DNA of 64,000 nt from Bordetella genomosp. 5 (GTDB taxonomy: Bacteria > Pseudomonadota > Gammaproteobacteria > Burkholderiales > Burkholderiaceae_B), in contig NZ_NEVN01000001.1 of assembly GCF_002261475.1 (NCBI RefSeq), positions 186,001 to 250,000 of the forward strand, written 5' to 3'. The notes below the pieces were generated by a model, which had not been told where the DNA came from, ran no database searches, and worked only from the letters and a program-made list of their open reading frames with translations. This document shows positions 49,828 through 59,021 of the stretch, one piece after another; the first letter of the stretch is position 1; each line of letters starts with the position of its first letter. The position numbers and the translations under genes were made by a program.

Positions 49828-52119
49828 TCAGGTGGCGCGCAATACCCGCACCGGCGCCGACTTGTACGCGGGCGTGCCGCTCTGCGGATCGCGATTGCCC
49901 AGGCCCACGAGCACGTTGGCCTCGGGGTAGTAGGCCGCCACGCAGCCGCGCGGGATGTCATAGGTCACGGCGGTGTAATGCGTCAGGCGCGCGGGCTCGC
50001 CGTGCATCGAGCCGTCGGCCGCCTCCAGCGTGATCAGATCGCCCTCGGCCAGGCCGCGTTCGGCCAGGTCGTCCGCGTTCATGAAGACCACGTCGCGGCG
50101 GCCGAACACGCCGCGATAGCGATCGTCGAAACCGTACAGCGTGGTGTTGTACTGGTCGTGGCTGCGCAGCGTGGTGAGCGTGAGCACGTCGGGCGCGCGC
50201 GGCGCATCTTCGCGCACGCCGCGGAACACGCGGAACTGCGCCTTTCCGCTAGGGGTGTGCCAGACCCGCTCGGTGGGGCCGAGGGGCAGGCGGAACCCGC
50301 CGGGCTCGCGCACCCGCTCGTTGTAGCGCGCGAAGGCCGGCAACACTCCTTCGATCGCATCGCGGATGCGGTCATAGTCGGCCACCATGTCTTCCCAGGC
50401 GATGCCGTGGCGCTCGCCCAGCACCGCGCGCGCCAGGCCGGCCACGATGGCGGGCTCGGAGCGCACGTGCGGCGACGGTGGGGGCAGGGCGCCGCGCGAG
50501 GCGTGCACCATCGACATCGAGTCCTCTACCGTGACCGACTGCGGGCCCGTGGCCTGCATGTCGAGTTCGGTGCGGCCCAGGCAGGGCAGCAGCAGGTTCT
50601 CGCGCGCCAGCAGCAGATGCGAGCGATTCAGCTTGGTGGCGATGTGTACGGCGCAATCGAGCTTGCGCACCGCGGCGTGCGTACGCTGCGTGTCGGGCAT
50701 GGCCACCGCGAGGTTGCCGCCCAGGGCCACCAGCACGCGCGAACGGCCCTCGTACATCGCCTCGATCGACTCCACGGCATCGTGGCCCTTCTCGGCGGGC
50801 GGCACGAAGCCGAACACGCGCTCGATGCCCGCGCGCAGCGCCGCCGGCGCTTTCTCGTCGATGCCCACCGTCCGGTCGCCCTGCACGTTCGAGTGCCCCC
50901 GCAGCGGACAGATGCCGGCGCCGGGCCGGCCGAAGTTGCCGCGCAGCAGCAGCAGATTGGCGATCTGCTGCACGTTTTCGGTGCCGCGCGCATGCTGCGT
51001 CACGCCCATGCCGTAGCAGACCAGCGCCGACGGCGCGCGGCAGTACAGCGTGGCAACGTGTTCCAGGTCGGCGCGTGCGAGGCCGCTGATGGCCTCGATC
51101 GTGTCCCAGGAGGTGTCGCGCAGGTCTTCGATCAGCGCGTCCATGCCTTCGGTGTGGGTGGCCAGGAAGTCGCGGTCGAGCGTGCCGGCGCCGCCGGCGG
51201 CGCGATCCGCCTCGTCCAGGGCCAGCACGGCTTTCATCACGCCCTTGAGCGCGGCGGCGTCGCCGCCCACGTTCACCTGCAGGTAGGTGGTGGCGATGGG
51301 CGTGGCCCCCATCGTGGCCATCTCCACCGGCGACTGCGGCGAGGCGAAACGCTCGAGCGCGCGTTCCTTGAGCGGGTTGAACACGACGATGGGCACGCCG
51401 CGGCGGGCCGCTTCGCGCAGGGTCGCCATCATGCGCGGGTGATTGGTGCCCGGGTTGTGCCCCATCGAAATGATGAGGTCGGTGTGATCGAAGTCCTCGA
51501 GCGAAACCGTGCCCTTGCCGATGCCGATCGCCTGCGGCAGGCCCACGCTGGTGGCCTCGTGGCACATGTTCGAGCAGTCGGGAAAGTTGTTGGTGCCGTA
51601 GGCCCGCACGAACAATTGGTAGAGGAACGCCGCTTCGTTGGATGCGCGGCCCGAGGTGTAGAACTCGGCCATGTTCGGGTCGGGCAGGGCATTGAGCGCC
51701 GCCGCGGCGCGCGCGAAGGCCTCGTCCCATTCGATCGGCAGATAGCGATCCGACGCCGCGTCGTAGGCCATCGGATGCGTGAGGCGGCCCAGGTCTTCGA
51801 GCGCGTGATCGTTCCAGCCGAGCAGCTCCGTCACGGTGTGGCGGGCGAACACCTCGGGCGAGGCCCGCTTCTTGGTCGCTTCCCAGGTGACGGCCTTGGC
51901 GCCGTTCTCGCAGAACTCGAAGGTGGAGGTGTGCTTGGGATCGGGCCAGGCGCAGCCGGGGCAATCAAAGCCATCGGGCTGGTTGTTGCGCAACAGGATG
52001 CGCGGCCCCGACACGACGGTCATTTGCGTGCGGATGGTCTGGGCCACGGCGCGCAGGGCGTCCCAGCCGCCGGCGGGGTGGTGATAAGGGCGAATGCCCT
52101 CGGGGGTATCGTTCGACAT
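49828..52119 (-). CDS. YdeP/FdhF-family molybdopterin oxidoreductase
   Basis: 763 residues from ATG 52119. The N-terminal iron-sulfur-type motif 'FDCPGCAWPDP...FEFCENGAKAV' has three cysteines rather than four, a YdeP-like feature. The Mo-bisPGD binding body includes 'YTSGRASNEAAFLYQLFVRAYGTNNFPDCSNMCHEATSVGL', which carries the Cys thought to bind Mo, then 'VFNPLKERAL' and 'GNFGRPGAGICPLRGHSNVQGDRTVG'. The C-terminal cap is 'LTTLRSHDQYNTTLYGFDDRYRG'. Formate-dehydrogenase-like, but no other Fdh subunits are present; YdeP is linked to acid resistance in E. coli. Substrate unknown. Confidence 0.9.
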   Translation of the reverse strand: MSNDTPEGIRPYHHPAGGWDALRAVAQTIRTQMTVVSGPRILLRNNQPDGFDCPGCAWPDPKHTSTFEFCENGAKAVTWEATKKRASPEVFARHTVTELLGWNDHALEDLGRLTHPMAYDAASDRYLPIEWDEAFARAAAALNALPDPNMAEFYTSGRASNEAAFLYQLFVRAYGTNNFPDCSNMCHEATSVGLPQAIGIGKGTVSLEDFDHTDLIISMGHNPGTNHPRMMATLREAARRGVPIVVFNPLKERALERFASPQSPVEMATMGATPIATTYLQVNVGGDAAALKGVMKAVLALDEADRAAGGAGTLDRDFLATHTEGMDALIEDLRDTSWDTIEAISGLARADLEHVATLYCRAPSALVCYGMGVTQHARGTENVQQIANLLLLRGNFGRPGAGICPLRGHSNVQGDRTVGIDEKAPAALRAGIERVFGFVPPAEKGHDAVESIEAMYEGRSRVLVALGGNLAVAMPDTQRTHAAVRKLDCAVHIATKLNRSHLLLARENLLLPCLGRTELDMQATGPQSVTVEDSMSMVHASRGALPPPSPHVRSEPAIVAGLARAVLGERHGIAWEDMVADYDRIRDAIEGVLPAFARYNERVREPGGFRLPLGPTERVWHTPSGKAQFRVFRGVREDAPRAPDVLTLTTLRSHDQYNTTLYGFDDRYRGVFGRRDVVFMNADDLAERGLAEGDLITLEAADGSMHGEPARLTHYTAVTYDIPRGCVAAYYPEANVLVGLGNRDPQSGTPAYKSAPVRVLRAT

Positions 52120-52299
52120 GGCTGCGTGGCCCGGCGTGGGCCGATGGGGTGACAGTGCCGTCATTTTTACACTTGCCGCAAGCGGCTTGCGTCAAGCGCA
52201 CGTTAATGGCGTGGGTATCTTTGGTATGGCGTGCCGATGCGCACGTATGGCGCGATGCCTGGTTCGGGGCGCTTGCGGGCGCCCGGCCACGCGAGTCGC

Positions 52300-52926
52300 T
52301 CAGCCCCGTGTCAGGACTTGCAGTCTCGGCGACGACTGCAGCGCGCTCGGCAGCAGGTACTCGCCCTGCAGCAGCGGGATCGCCAGTCTCGTGAAGGGCA
52401 CGTGCAGATCGACGCCGGCCGTGCGCCAGGCCTGCCAGACCAGGGCCGTGCAGTAGGTGCCGCCCGCGTGCGCGAGCTCGAAGCCCTGGCCGCGCGCGGC
52501 GAGCGCGGCAGCCACGGCGAGCGCATGCCGCGACGCGTCGGCCTGCACCCGGTACACGGCGTGGCGTTCGGCGCGCGCCGGATCCAGATAGAAGGCCAGG
52601 TCGTCGAGCACCACGCCGTCGCCGCGGCCCGGGACTTCGCTCGGGGTGGCGTGCACCACCTGCCACGCGCCGCGCTGGCCGACCAGCATGCCCACATGGC
52701 TGAATTCGCCCGCATCGACCGCCAGCACCGCGTCGCTGATGGCGGCGGTGCCGCGGCGAAAGATGAGATCGCCCGCCTGCGCGCCGTCCGGCACGGCGGG
52801 CTCGGCGGCGCCGGCCGCCCGCGCCACCGGCGTCAGCAGGGCGCCGAGCGTCAGCGCGCCGAGCAGGCGCCGGCGGGTTGTGGACGCAACGACCGGAGGC
52901 CGGCCTACTTCAGGCGCAGCTTCCAC
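52300..52926 (-). CDS. YiiX/YebB-like permuted papain-fold (NlpC/P60-type) hydrolase, exported
   Basis: About 208 residues from a GTG at 52926, overlapping the preceding gene by 22 bp; a GGAAG lies upstream. The signal region 'TTRRRLLGALTLGALL' has a twin-arginine look. The catalytic domain shows the permuted order: His in 'AGEFSHVGMLVGQRG' before Cys in 'GTYCTALVWQAW'. 'GDLIFRRGTAAISDAV' is the family's opening. Such proteins cleave amide or thioester bonds, probably in the periplasm. The DUF4878 lipoprotein gene is directly upstream and coupled. Confidence 0.82.
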   Translation of the reverse strand: MEAAPEVGRPPVVASTTRRRLLGALTLGALLTPVARAAGAAEPAVPDGAQAGDLIFRRGTAAISDAVLAVDAGEFSHVGMLVGQRGAWQVVHATPSEVPGRGDGVVLDDLAFYLDPARAERHAVYRVQADASRHALAVAAALAARGQGFELAHAGGTYCTALVWQAWRTAGVDLHVPFTRLAIPLLQGEYLLPSALQSSPRLQVLTRG

Positions 52927-53312
52927 GCGCCGTCTTCCTGCACCAGGCGGTGCGTTTCGGTCACGTCCTTGCCGTTCTTGAAGGCCAGACGGGTGCGCAG
53001 CACGGCCGTCTTGGTGGCGTCGTCGATCGTGGAGTTCAGCGTCTCGATCTTGGCGATGCCGCCGTTCTGCGTGATGCGGCGCTGCATCTCGCCCACGATC
53101 ATCTGCACTTTGCCCTTGGCCTGGACCTGCTGGTCGGCCGGCACCTGCGAGAACGAAATCTGCGCGATGGCCTTTTCGACGTCGCCCTTCTCGGCGGCGC
53201 GGTACAGCGCTTCGACGGTGGCGTCGGGCTTGCCGCCGCCCGAGCATCCCGTCAGGGCCACGGCGAAGAGCGCCAGCCAAAATCCATAGAACGCACGCGA
53301 CACGACTTGCAT
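52905..53312 (-). CDS. DUF4878-type lipoprotein
   Basis: 135 residues from ATG 53312 (GGAG eight bases upstream). Signal peptide with lipobox 'VALTGCSGGG'. The mature NTF2-like fold has 'ATVEALYRAAEKGDVEKAIAQISFSQVP' and 'LRTRLAFKNGKDVTETHRLVQEDGAWKLRLK', which is the DUF4878 pattern. Role unknown. It is co-transcribed with the YiiX-like hydrolase. Confidence 0.85.
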   Translation of the reverse strand: MQVVSRAFYGFWLALFAVALTGCSGGGKPDATVEALYRAAEKGDVEKAIAQISFSQVPADQQVQAKGKVQMIVGEMQRRITQNGGIAKIETLNSTIDDATKTAVLRTRLAFKNGKDVTETHRLVQEDGAWKLRLK

Positions 53313-53573
53313 TACCTCAGCTCCCGAAGATTCACGCGATGGAAAACGCGCGCATCTTAGCAACCGCGATTTATCACCCATACGCGGCCACAGCAGCGGG
53401 AAAACACAATGGATACAGGGGTTTGCGTGGCGCGGCGTCGGGGCGGCAGACGGGTGCCGGCAGTTCTGACGCGATCATGCAAAATGTGACGACTTGATTC
53501 GCCGGCGCGGCAATGCTGTGCGGAGCGGTCGTGCGGCGCGGCCGCGCGGAGCGGTTGCGCGCGCAACCTTTGC

Positions 53574-53963
53574 TCAGGCCTGGAGATCGGCGCCGCTGGG
53601 GCCGTCACGCGAAATCTGGATCTCCACGCCCACGGCGGCGCAGTCGGCAAAGGCCATGGGCTTGCTGATGCGCAGACGCAGCGCCCGCACCTCGCTGAAC
53701 TCGGCCAGCAGGCGCGCGGCCAGCTGCTCGATCAGCGTTTCGATCAGATTGACGTGCGCCTGCGTGCATTCCTCGACGATCGCTTCGCGCAGTTGCCGGT
53801 AATCCAGCACGCTGTGGATATCGTGGTCGTCGACGTTGCGGCTGATGTCGATGTCGAACTCGGCGTCGACGTGCAGGGGCTGGCTGGCCCGGCGCTCGTG
53901 TTCGAGGATGCCGATACGGGCATCGAGCGCGAGCCCGGAAATGAAGATACGGCGAGTCGGCAT
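53574..53963 (-). CDS. folB: Dihydroneopterin aldolase (FolB)
   Basis: 129 residues from ATG 53963. Motifs: 'RIFISGLALDARIGILEHERRASQPLHVDAEF', 'DIHSVLDYRQLREAIVE', 'VNLIETLIEQLAARLLAEF' with the catalytic Glu in LIETL, and 'ISKPMAFADCAAVGVEI' with the catalytic Lys. It splits dihydroneopterin to 6-hydroxymethyl-dihydropterin and glycolaldehyde in folate synthesis. The region upstream is occupied by a 15-bp repeat array (54004-54150), which also lies in front of the divergent flavoprotein gene. Confidence 0.92.
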   Translation of the reverse strand: MPTRRIFISGLALDARIGILEHERRASQPLHVDAEFDIDISRNVDDHDIHSVLDYRQLREAIVEECTQAHVNLIETLIEQLAARLLAEFSEVRALRLRISKPMAFADCAAVGVEIQISRDGPSGADLQA

Positions 53964-54003
53964 GGTGCGGTCTGGAATGGAACGATCGGGGAATTGTACG
54001 GCG

Positions 54004-54150
54004 GCGATGGCCGCCGCGGCACCAGCCGCCGCGGCACCAGCCGCCGCGGCATCGGCCGCCGCGGCTTCGGTCACCACGACGGCCACCAAAGCACAGGCCG
54101 CCGCGGCGGTGGCCGCCACGGCATCGGCCGCCACGGCATCGGCCGCCGCT
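54004..54150. repeat. 15-bp tandem repeat between divergent folB and flavoprotein genes
   Basis: About ten units of the type GCATCGGCCGCCGCG and GCACCAGCCGCCGCG, one of them 12 bp and two degenerate. Same unit family and same strand as the array at 28460-28549. A TACAAT -10-like hexamer follows at about 54160-54165, so the array lies directly against the promoter of the downstream gene. Confidence 0.88.
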
Positions 54151-54218
54151 GCCACTGACTACAATCAACCGTGGATCACACCGGCTGCGCTCGTCGCGGC
54201 CGACCTCGGACAGAGCAA

Positions 54219-55118
54219 ATGCAGCAAGTATTCGACGCGATCATTGTCGGCGCGGGGCCGGCAGGCGCCTCGTGCGCGGTATGGCTGGCCCGTCTGGGCC
54301 TCGCACCCCTGCTGGTCGAGGCGGGCGCGCAGGTCGGCGGACTGACGCACGACAACCCGTTCGCCGACGACTGGATCGTGGCCGTTCCGGGCAAGACCGG
54401 GCAGGAAGTGGCCGCCAATATCGCCGCCAGCGTAAGCGCGGCCGACGTGCCGCTGCACCTGGCTACGCGCGCCGTCTCGGTGCGCCCGTGCAAGGCAGGC
54501 GTCGACGTCGGCCTCGAGGGCCCGGCGGGCGCGCTCAGCGTGACCGGCCGCTCGCTCGTGATTGCCTCGGGCGTGCGCGCCCGTGGCCTGCCGGGCCATG
54601 CGCCTGGCGCGCGCTGGCCGGGCGTGCTGGTCGGACCCGGCTCGCCCATCGTGGCTCAGGACTACACCGGCCTGCGGGTCGCGGTGCTGGGCGGTGGCGA
54701 CAACGCCTTCGAGAATTTTGTCTACGTGCGCAACCGGGGCGCCAGCGAAGTGCGGCTCTATGCGCGCAGTGTGCGTGCGCAGCAGCAGTGGGTCACGCGC
54801 GCGGGCACCGAATGCGTGCGTATCGGCCCCTATCAGGTCGATCCCGAGGCGCGCACCGTGGATGGCCACCCGTTCGATCTCATCCTGGTGTTCTACGGCT
54901 GGGAGCCCCAGGCGGCCTTTGCCGACAGCCTGGATCTGGCACGCGACGAGCGCGGCTACATCCGCACCGATTTCGCCTCGGCCCAGACCAGCCTGCCCGA
55001 TGTCTATGCCATCGGCGAGGTCTCGCACCGCATGCACCCGTGCGTGGTCACGGCCATGGCGGACGGCGTGGTGGCGGCCAAGGCGATCCAGCGCCGCTGG
55101 GAGCGGCCGGCGCGCTAG
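54219..55118 (+). CDS. FAD/NAD(P)-binding oxidoreductase, thioredoxin-reductase-like without CxxC
   Basis: 299 residues from ATG 54219 (a GTG at 54171 is possible). FAD motif 'DAIIVGAGPAGASCAVWLARLG', NAD(P) motif 'VAVLGGGDNAFENFVYVRNRGA', and the C-terminal FAD motif 'SLPDVYAIGEVSHRMHPCVVTAMADGVVAA'. The redox-active CxxC of thioredoxin reductase is absent, so it is more like ferredoxin/flavodoxin NADP reductases or low-activity TrxR homologues. Its stop shares CTAG with the convergent MmgE/PrpD gene. Confidence 0.85.
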   Translation: MQQVFDAIIVGAGPAGASCAVWLARLGLAPLLVEAGAQVGGLTHDNPFADDWIVAVPGKTGQEVAANIAASVSAADVPLHLATRAVSVRPCKAGVDVGLEGPAGALSVTGRSLVIASGVRARGLPGHAPGARWPGVLVGPGSPIVAQDYTGLRVAVLGGGDNAFENFVYVRNRGASEVRLYARSVRAQQQWVTRAGTECVRIGPYQVDPEARTVDGHPFDLILVFYGWEPQAAFADSLDLARDERGYIRTDFASAQTSLPDVYAIGEVSHRMHPCVVTAMADGVVAAKAIQRRWERPAR

Positions 55119-56485
55119 GGCGTTTGCACACGACGGCGCGCCGAAGGCATCGGACTGAAATCGTCGCTGCCGAGCCGCGGCAGCCTTCCGAGCGACAGGA
55201 TCGCGTCCATCCGCCGCCTGGCGCGCTGCGGCGTCCAGCCGGCCGACTCCATCAGGAGCCGGGCGAGGTCCAGTACCTGGCCGGTCGTCATTGGGCGTTC
55301 CGGATCGCCCAGCGCGTCATGGACTTCATGCCGCAGTTCCCGACCGTCCGTGAGGATGACCGTGACCGTCGCGCCGAAATGCCGGGGATACCGCGCCGAG
55401 TATTCCGCACAGGGCACCGTGCGGACCAGGGCGCGCATGCGCGCATGCGCGGCATCGGCTATCGCGCCTTCGGCAAAGTCCCCCGCCTCGGGCGAACCCT
55501 TGTTCAAGGCGACCGCCACAGCGTGCTGCACGCTGAAGCGCGCCTCATGGGGCGTGGCGGGGCGGGCACGGTCGCAGAACGCGATCGCGTCGCCGTAGGT
55601 GTCCACGCGGATCGCGGCGATGTCGGCATCGGGCAGTGCCCGCCAGCCGTCCCGTTCTTGCCAGGCGTCGCGCAGAGCCAGCGCGGCGTCGATGGCCGGA
55701 TGAGCATGGCGGCAAGCTGCCCATGGCTTGAACGTGGTTTGGTGGATTTTCCATGGACCGGCCGGGTCGGCGCCGATCCGCGCGGGGAGCGGGTCGGGGC
55801 AGGTCGCGGCGTAAAAGCCTTTTTCCCCTTCCAGGGCGTGGGCCGGTCCTCGTATGCCCGCCTGGGCCAGCAGGGCCGCCTGCACGCCGGTCTGCGAGGC
55901 GCGCGCCATGCTCCAGGGCTTGGCGTCGCTGGGATCCAGGCGGATCTGCCATAGGCCGGACGATTGCGTGACGGCCAGCGCCAGCGCGTCCGCGGTGCGG
56001 GCGGCGTCCAGGCCCAGCAGGCTGGACGCCGCTACGGCCGCGCCCGCGGCGCCGCAGGATGACGTGTTGTGCCACTGCTCGTAGTGGCGCGTGCCCACCG
56101 ATTCGCCCATTCGTATCATGGCCTCGTATCCGCGCAGGATGGCCAGCAGCGTTGCCGCGCCGCTGGTGGCGGTGCGCCGGGCGACATGCAGGGCGGCGGG
56201 GATCACGACCGGGCCCGGGTGCACCAGCGCTTCACGATGGAAGTCGTCCAGCTCGTGCATGCAGCCCAGCGAGGCTTCCAGTAGCAAGCCGCTCCAGCCG
56301 TCGCCGGCACGGGGGGCAATGCGGCCCGGCGGGGCATAGCCGCGGCGCAGCGCGGCGGCCAGCGGGGTGGTCGCGCCCAGTGCCGCCGCGCCGGTCCATG
56401 CGGCCACGTGCAACGCGGCGCGTTCGCGGTCGGCGGGCGAAGCCGGCCTCAGGCAGATCCGGGCGAGTTCGCCGACCAGGCTCAT
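55115..56485 (-). CDS. MmgE/PrpD family protein
   Basis: 456 residues from ATG 56485 (ATGA overlap with the hydrolase stop). Family marks: 'LGCMHELDDFHREALVHPGPVVIPAALHVARR', 'HYEQWHNTSSCGAAGAAVAASSLLGLDAART', 'SDAKPWSMARASQTGVQAALLAQAGIRGPAHALEGEKGF' and 'KPWAACRHAHPAIDAAL'. The group includes 2-methylcitrate dehydratase, cis-aconitate decarboxylase and isomerases, so dehydration or decarboxylation of a polycarboxylate is likely. Last gene of the nine-gene minus-strand operon. Confidence 0.92.
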   Translation of the reverse strand: MSLVGELARICLRPASPADRERAALHVAAWTGAAALGATTPLAAALRRGYAPPGRIAPRAGDGWSGLLLEASLGCMHELDDFHREALVHPGPVVIPAALHVARRTATSGAATLLAILRGYEAMIRMGESVGTRHYEQWHNTSSCGAAGAAVAASSLLGLDAARTADALALAVTQSSGLWQIRLDPSDAKPWSMARASQTGVQAALLAQAGIRGPAHALEGEKGFYAATCPDPLPARIGADPAGPWKIHQTTFKPWAACRHAHPAIDAALALRDAWQERDGWRALPDADIAAIRVDTYGDAIAFCDRARPATPHEARFSVQHAVAVALNKGSPEAGDFAEGAIADAAHARMRALVRTVPCAEYSARYPRHFGATVTVILTDGRELRHEVHDALGDPERPMTTGQVLDLARLLMESAGWTPQRARRRMDAILSLGRLPRLGSDDFSPMPSARRRVQTP

Positions 56486-57360
56486 GAGAGTTTCATGACT
56501 TCGCCGCTGGCGCGGGGATCGCGCGACGTCCAGCGTCCGGCCTCGACGGCGGCGATGAAGTCCAGCACGGCCCGGTTGAATGCCTCGGGTTCTTCCAGGT
56601 TCAGCGTATGGCCGGTCTTGGGCAGGATCAGCAGGCCGCTGGCGGGCAGGGTCCGCTTGAGGAACAGGGCGGGCTCCAGGGCGTGGTCGTCCTCGTCGCC
56701 GGCGATGATGAGGACAGGAGCGGCCAGCCCGGCGAGCGGGCCGGCGAGCGTATCCAGGGCGGGGCGCGCCGCCTGGACGCCGCGCAAGGTCAGCGCGGCG
56801 CCGGTGGCATCGTGGCCACACAGGGCGTCGGCGAAGGCCTGCCAGCCGCGCGGGTCCTTGTTCTGATACTGGACTCGCGCGGCGCCCGCGGCATAGGTGG
56901 GGCCATACCCTGCGCTGCCCAGCGCTTCGAAGCGTTCTGCGGCCTGCAGCGAAGCGTCGCGGAACGCGGTGTGGCCGCAGGCGAGCGCGCCGTAGCCCAC
57001 GCCGGCGATGGTCAGCGAGCGGACGAGCCTGGGGTGGGCCAGGCCGAAATGCAGCGCCGCGAAGCCGCCCATGGACAGGCCGACGATATGGGCGCGGTCG
57101 ATGCCGCAGGCCTCCAGCACCGACGCGAGATCCCGGACGGCGTTCTCCTGCGAGTAGGCGGCCGGATCGGCCGGCACGTCGGACGGGGGGTAGCCGCGCG
57201 CGGCATAGGCGACGCAGCGATGGCGGCGCGCGAAAGCCCGCAGCTGAGGTTCCCAGCTCCGGTGGTCGCCGGCGAACTCATGAACAAAAACGATGGGTGA
57301 TCCTTGCCCGGTTTCTTCTACGTGCAGGCGACAGCCGTCATGGGCGATAGCGGTAGGCAT
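56482..57360 (-). CDS. Alpha/beta hydrolase
   Basis: 292 residues from ATG 57360. Oxyanion region 'IVFVHEFAGDHRSWEPQLRAFARRHRCVAYAARGYPPSD', nucleophile elbow 'VGLSMGGFAALH' (Ser), acid in 'LIIAGDEDDHALEP', and catalytic His in 'LPKTGHTLNLEEP'. It resembles 3-oxoadipate enol-lactonase-type and other ester/C-C hydrolases. It is coupled to the MmgE/PrpD gene and follows the deacetylase by 5 bp. Confidence 0.92.
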   Translation of the reverse strand: MPTAIAHDGCRLHVEETGQGSPIVFVHEFAGDHRSWEPQLRAFARRHRCVAYAARGYPPSDVPADPAAYSQENAVRDLASVLEACGIDRAHIVGLSMGGFAALHFGLAHPRLVRSLTIAGVGYGALACGHTAFRDASLQAAERFEALGSAGYGPTYAAGAARVQYQNKDPRGWQAFADALCGHDATGAALTLRGVQAARPALDTLAGPLAGLAAPVLIIAGDEDDHALEPALFLKRTLPASGLLILPKTGHTLNLEEPEAFNRAVLDFIAAVEAGRWTSRDPRASGEVMKLS

Positions 57361-57365
57361 GGTGA

Positions 57366-58250
57366 TCAGGCGGCGGGAGAGGGGTGGGGGCGGCGCTGCT
57401 TGAACCAGTCGGCAATCTGACTGCCGGTCATGAAGTCGACCTTGGAATGGCCGGCCAGCAGGTCCAGCATTTCCTCGAAATAGCCGTAGCGATGCGGAAC
57501 GCCCATCAGATGTGGATGCAGGCCCAGGGCAAGCACCTTGGGCTGCGCTTCGCATTCGCGTTCGAACAGCGCCAGCGTGCGCGTCAGCCGCAGCAGAAAT
57601 TCGGGCGAGGAGTGCTTTTCGACGGCGTAAATCACCGAGTCGTTCAGCTCCAGGTTGTACGGCATCTGTATCAGCGAACCGCGCTTGACGTGCATCCAGT
57701 TGGGCAGGTCGTCCAGCACCCAGTCGCACACGTATTCGACGCCGGCGTCGGCAAGCAGGTCGGGCGTGTTCGGCGTTTCGCGCAGGCCGGGGCTGAGCCA
57801 GCCGCGGGGGCGGCGGCCGGTGAAGGCGCGCAGTTTTTCCAGGCACGCGCCGATGAGCTCGGCCTCGGCGTCCGCCTGGTTCAGAGTTTTCTGGTGCATG
57901 CCGTGCCCGATGAATTCCCATCCCGCCGCGAGCATGGCTTCGGCCGCGCGCGGGTAGGCGTCGATGACGCTGGCGTTGCAGCTGGTCGAGGCGGGCAGGC
58001 CGCGGGACTGGATTGCGGCGAGCATGCGCGGCAGCCCGGCGCGCATGCCGTATTCGGCCCAACTGAAGTTGGGCACGTCCGGCACGGTCTCGCGGCCGTG
58101 TGGCGGGGTGATGATCGTGCGCGGCATCGGCTGGTCGAACGGCCAGTGCTCGACGTTGATGACCAGGTGCACCATGATCCGGCCTTGCCCCGGCTCCGCC
58201 AGGGCGGGCGTATCGGCGGAGAATGCGTAGGGGATGCGGGGAGTCGCCAT
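57366..58250 (-). CDS. PuuE-like polysaccharide deacetylase family protein
   Basis: 294 residues from ATG 58250. Sequence marks 'VHLVINVEHWPFDQPMPR', 'GWEFIGHGMHQKTLNQ', 'RPRGWLSPGLRETPNTPDLLADAG' and 'ALGLHPHLMGVPHRYGYFEEMLD' place it with cytoplasmic allantoinase-like deacetylases, not with signal-bearing chitin or peptidoglycan enzymes. It is a relative of the protein at 4087-5106. Second-shell metal residues (His in GHGMH, His in LHPH) are present. Position in an amidase/CoA operon suggests ring or amide C-N hydrolysis. Confidence 0.85.
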   Translation of the reverse strand: MATPRIPYAFSADTPALAEPGQGRIMVHLVINVEHWPFDQPMPRTIITPPHGRETVPDVPNFSWAEYGMRAGLPRMLAAIQSRGLPASTSCNASVIDAYPRAAEAMLAAGWEFIGHGMHQKTLNQADAEAELIGACLEKLRAFTGRRPRGWLSPGLRETPNTPDLLADAGVEYVCDWVLDDLPNWMHVKRGSLIQMPYNLELNDSVIYAVEKHSSPEFLLRLTRTLALFERECEAQPKVLALGLHPHLMGVPHRYGYFEEMLDLLAGHSKVDFMTGSQIADWFKQRRPHPSPAA

Positions 58251-58264
58251 GAAGGCTCCAGAAG

Positions 58265-59014
58265 TCAGTGACGCATTTGCTTGAGGATTTCGCGCTTGAG
58301 CCCGTTGAACGTCTCGCCGGTGATCAGATCCAGCGAGCGCGGGCGTTCGATGGGGACCGTGATGCGGGTGGCGATTCTTCCCGGGCGGGCCGACATGACG
58401 TAGATCGTGTCGGCCAGCAAAATGGCTTCGTCGATATCGTGGGTGACGAAAACCACCGTGGTCCGCAGCTTCTGCCACACCGACAGCAGCAGCTCCTGCA
58501 TGGTGAGCCGCGTTTGTGCATCCAGCGCGCCGAACGGCTCGTCCATCAGCAGCACCTTGGAGCCCAGTGTGAGCACGCGCGCGATGCCTACCCGCTGGCG
58601 CATGCCGCCAGAGAGCTGGATGGGTAGGTGGCGGGTGAACGCCGACAGGCCGGTGATGTGCAGCATCTCTTCGGCGCGCTCGGCGTATTCGGCCTTGGAC
58701 AGCCCTGCGATCTTCGGGCCGAAGACGACGTTCTCCCAAACGTTCAGCCACGGAAACAGCGCGGCTTCCTGGAACACGACGCCGCGGTCCGGTCCGGGCC
58801 GCGTCACGGGTTCGTTGTCGACGGTCAGGGCGCCGGAGGTGGGCGATTCGAAGCCCGCGAACAGGTTCAGCAAGGTGGACTTGCCGCACCCGGATGGCCC
58901 CAGCAGGGCCACGAACTCGCCGGCGGGAACGTGCAGGTCGATGCCGTCCAGCGCGTGTACCGGAGTCGTGCCCGGGTAGGTCTTGCTCAGATTCGTGACG
59001 GAAATATCAGACAT
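58265..59014 (-). CDS. ABC transporter ATPase, NitT/TauT (SsuB-like) family
   Basis: 249 residues. Walker A 'GPSGCGKSTLL', Q-loop 'GVVFQEAALFPWLNVWENV', signature 'LSGGMRQRVGIARVL', Walker B 'VLLMDEPFGALDAQTR' and H-loop 'VFVTHDIDEAI' all match the aliphatic sulfonate/nitrate/taurine ATPases. It powers uptake with the permease (7 bp upstream) and the receptor at 59908. Confidence 0.95.
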   Translation of the reverse strand: MSDISVTNLSKTYPGTTPVHALDGIDLHVPAGEFVALLGPSGCGKSTLLNLFAGFESPTSGALTVDNEPVTRPGPDRGVVFQEAALFPWLNVWENVVFGPKIAGLSKAEYAERAEEMLHITGLSAFTRHLPIQLSGGMRQRVGIARVLTLGSKVLLMDEPFGALDAQTRLTMQELLLSVWQKLRTTVVFVTHDIDEAILLADTIYVMSARPGRIATRITVPIERPRSLDLITGETFNGLKREILKQMRH

Positions 59015-59021
59015 GGCACCC

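Noticed and set aside
49828-52119. Catalytic subunit of a complete formate dehydrogenase
   Set aside because: No iron-sulfur or cytochrome subunit genes and no fdhD are adjacent, and the N-terminal motif has three cysteines as in YdeP-type proteins.
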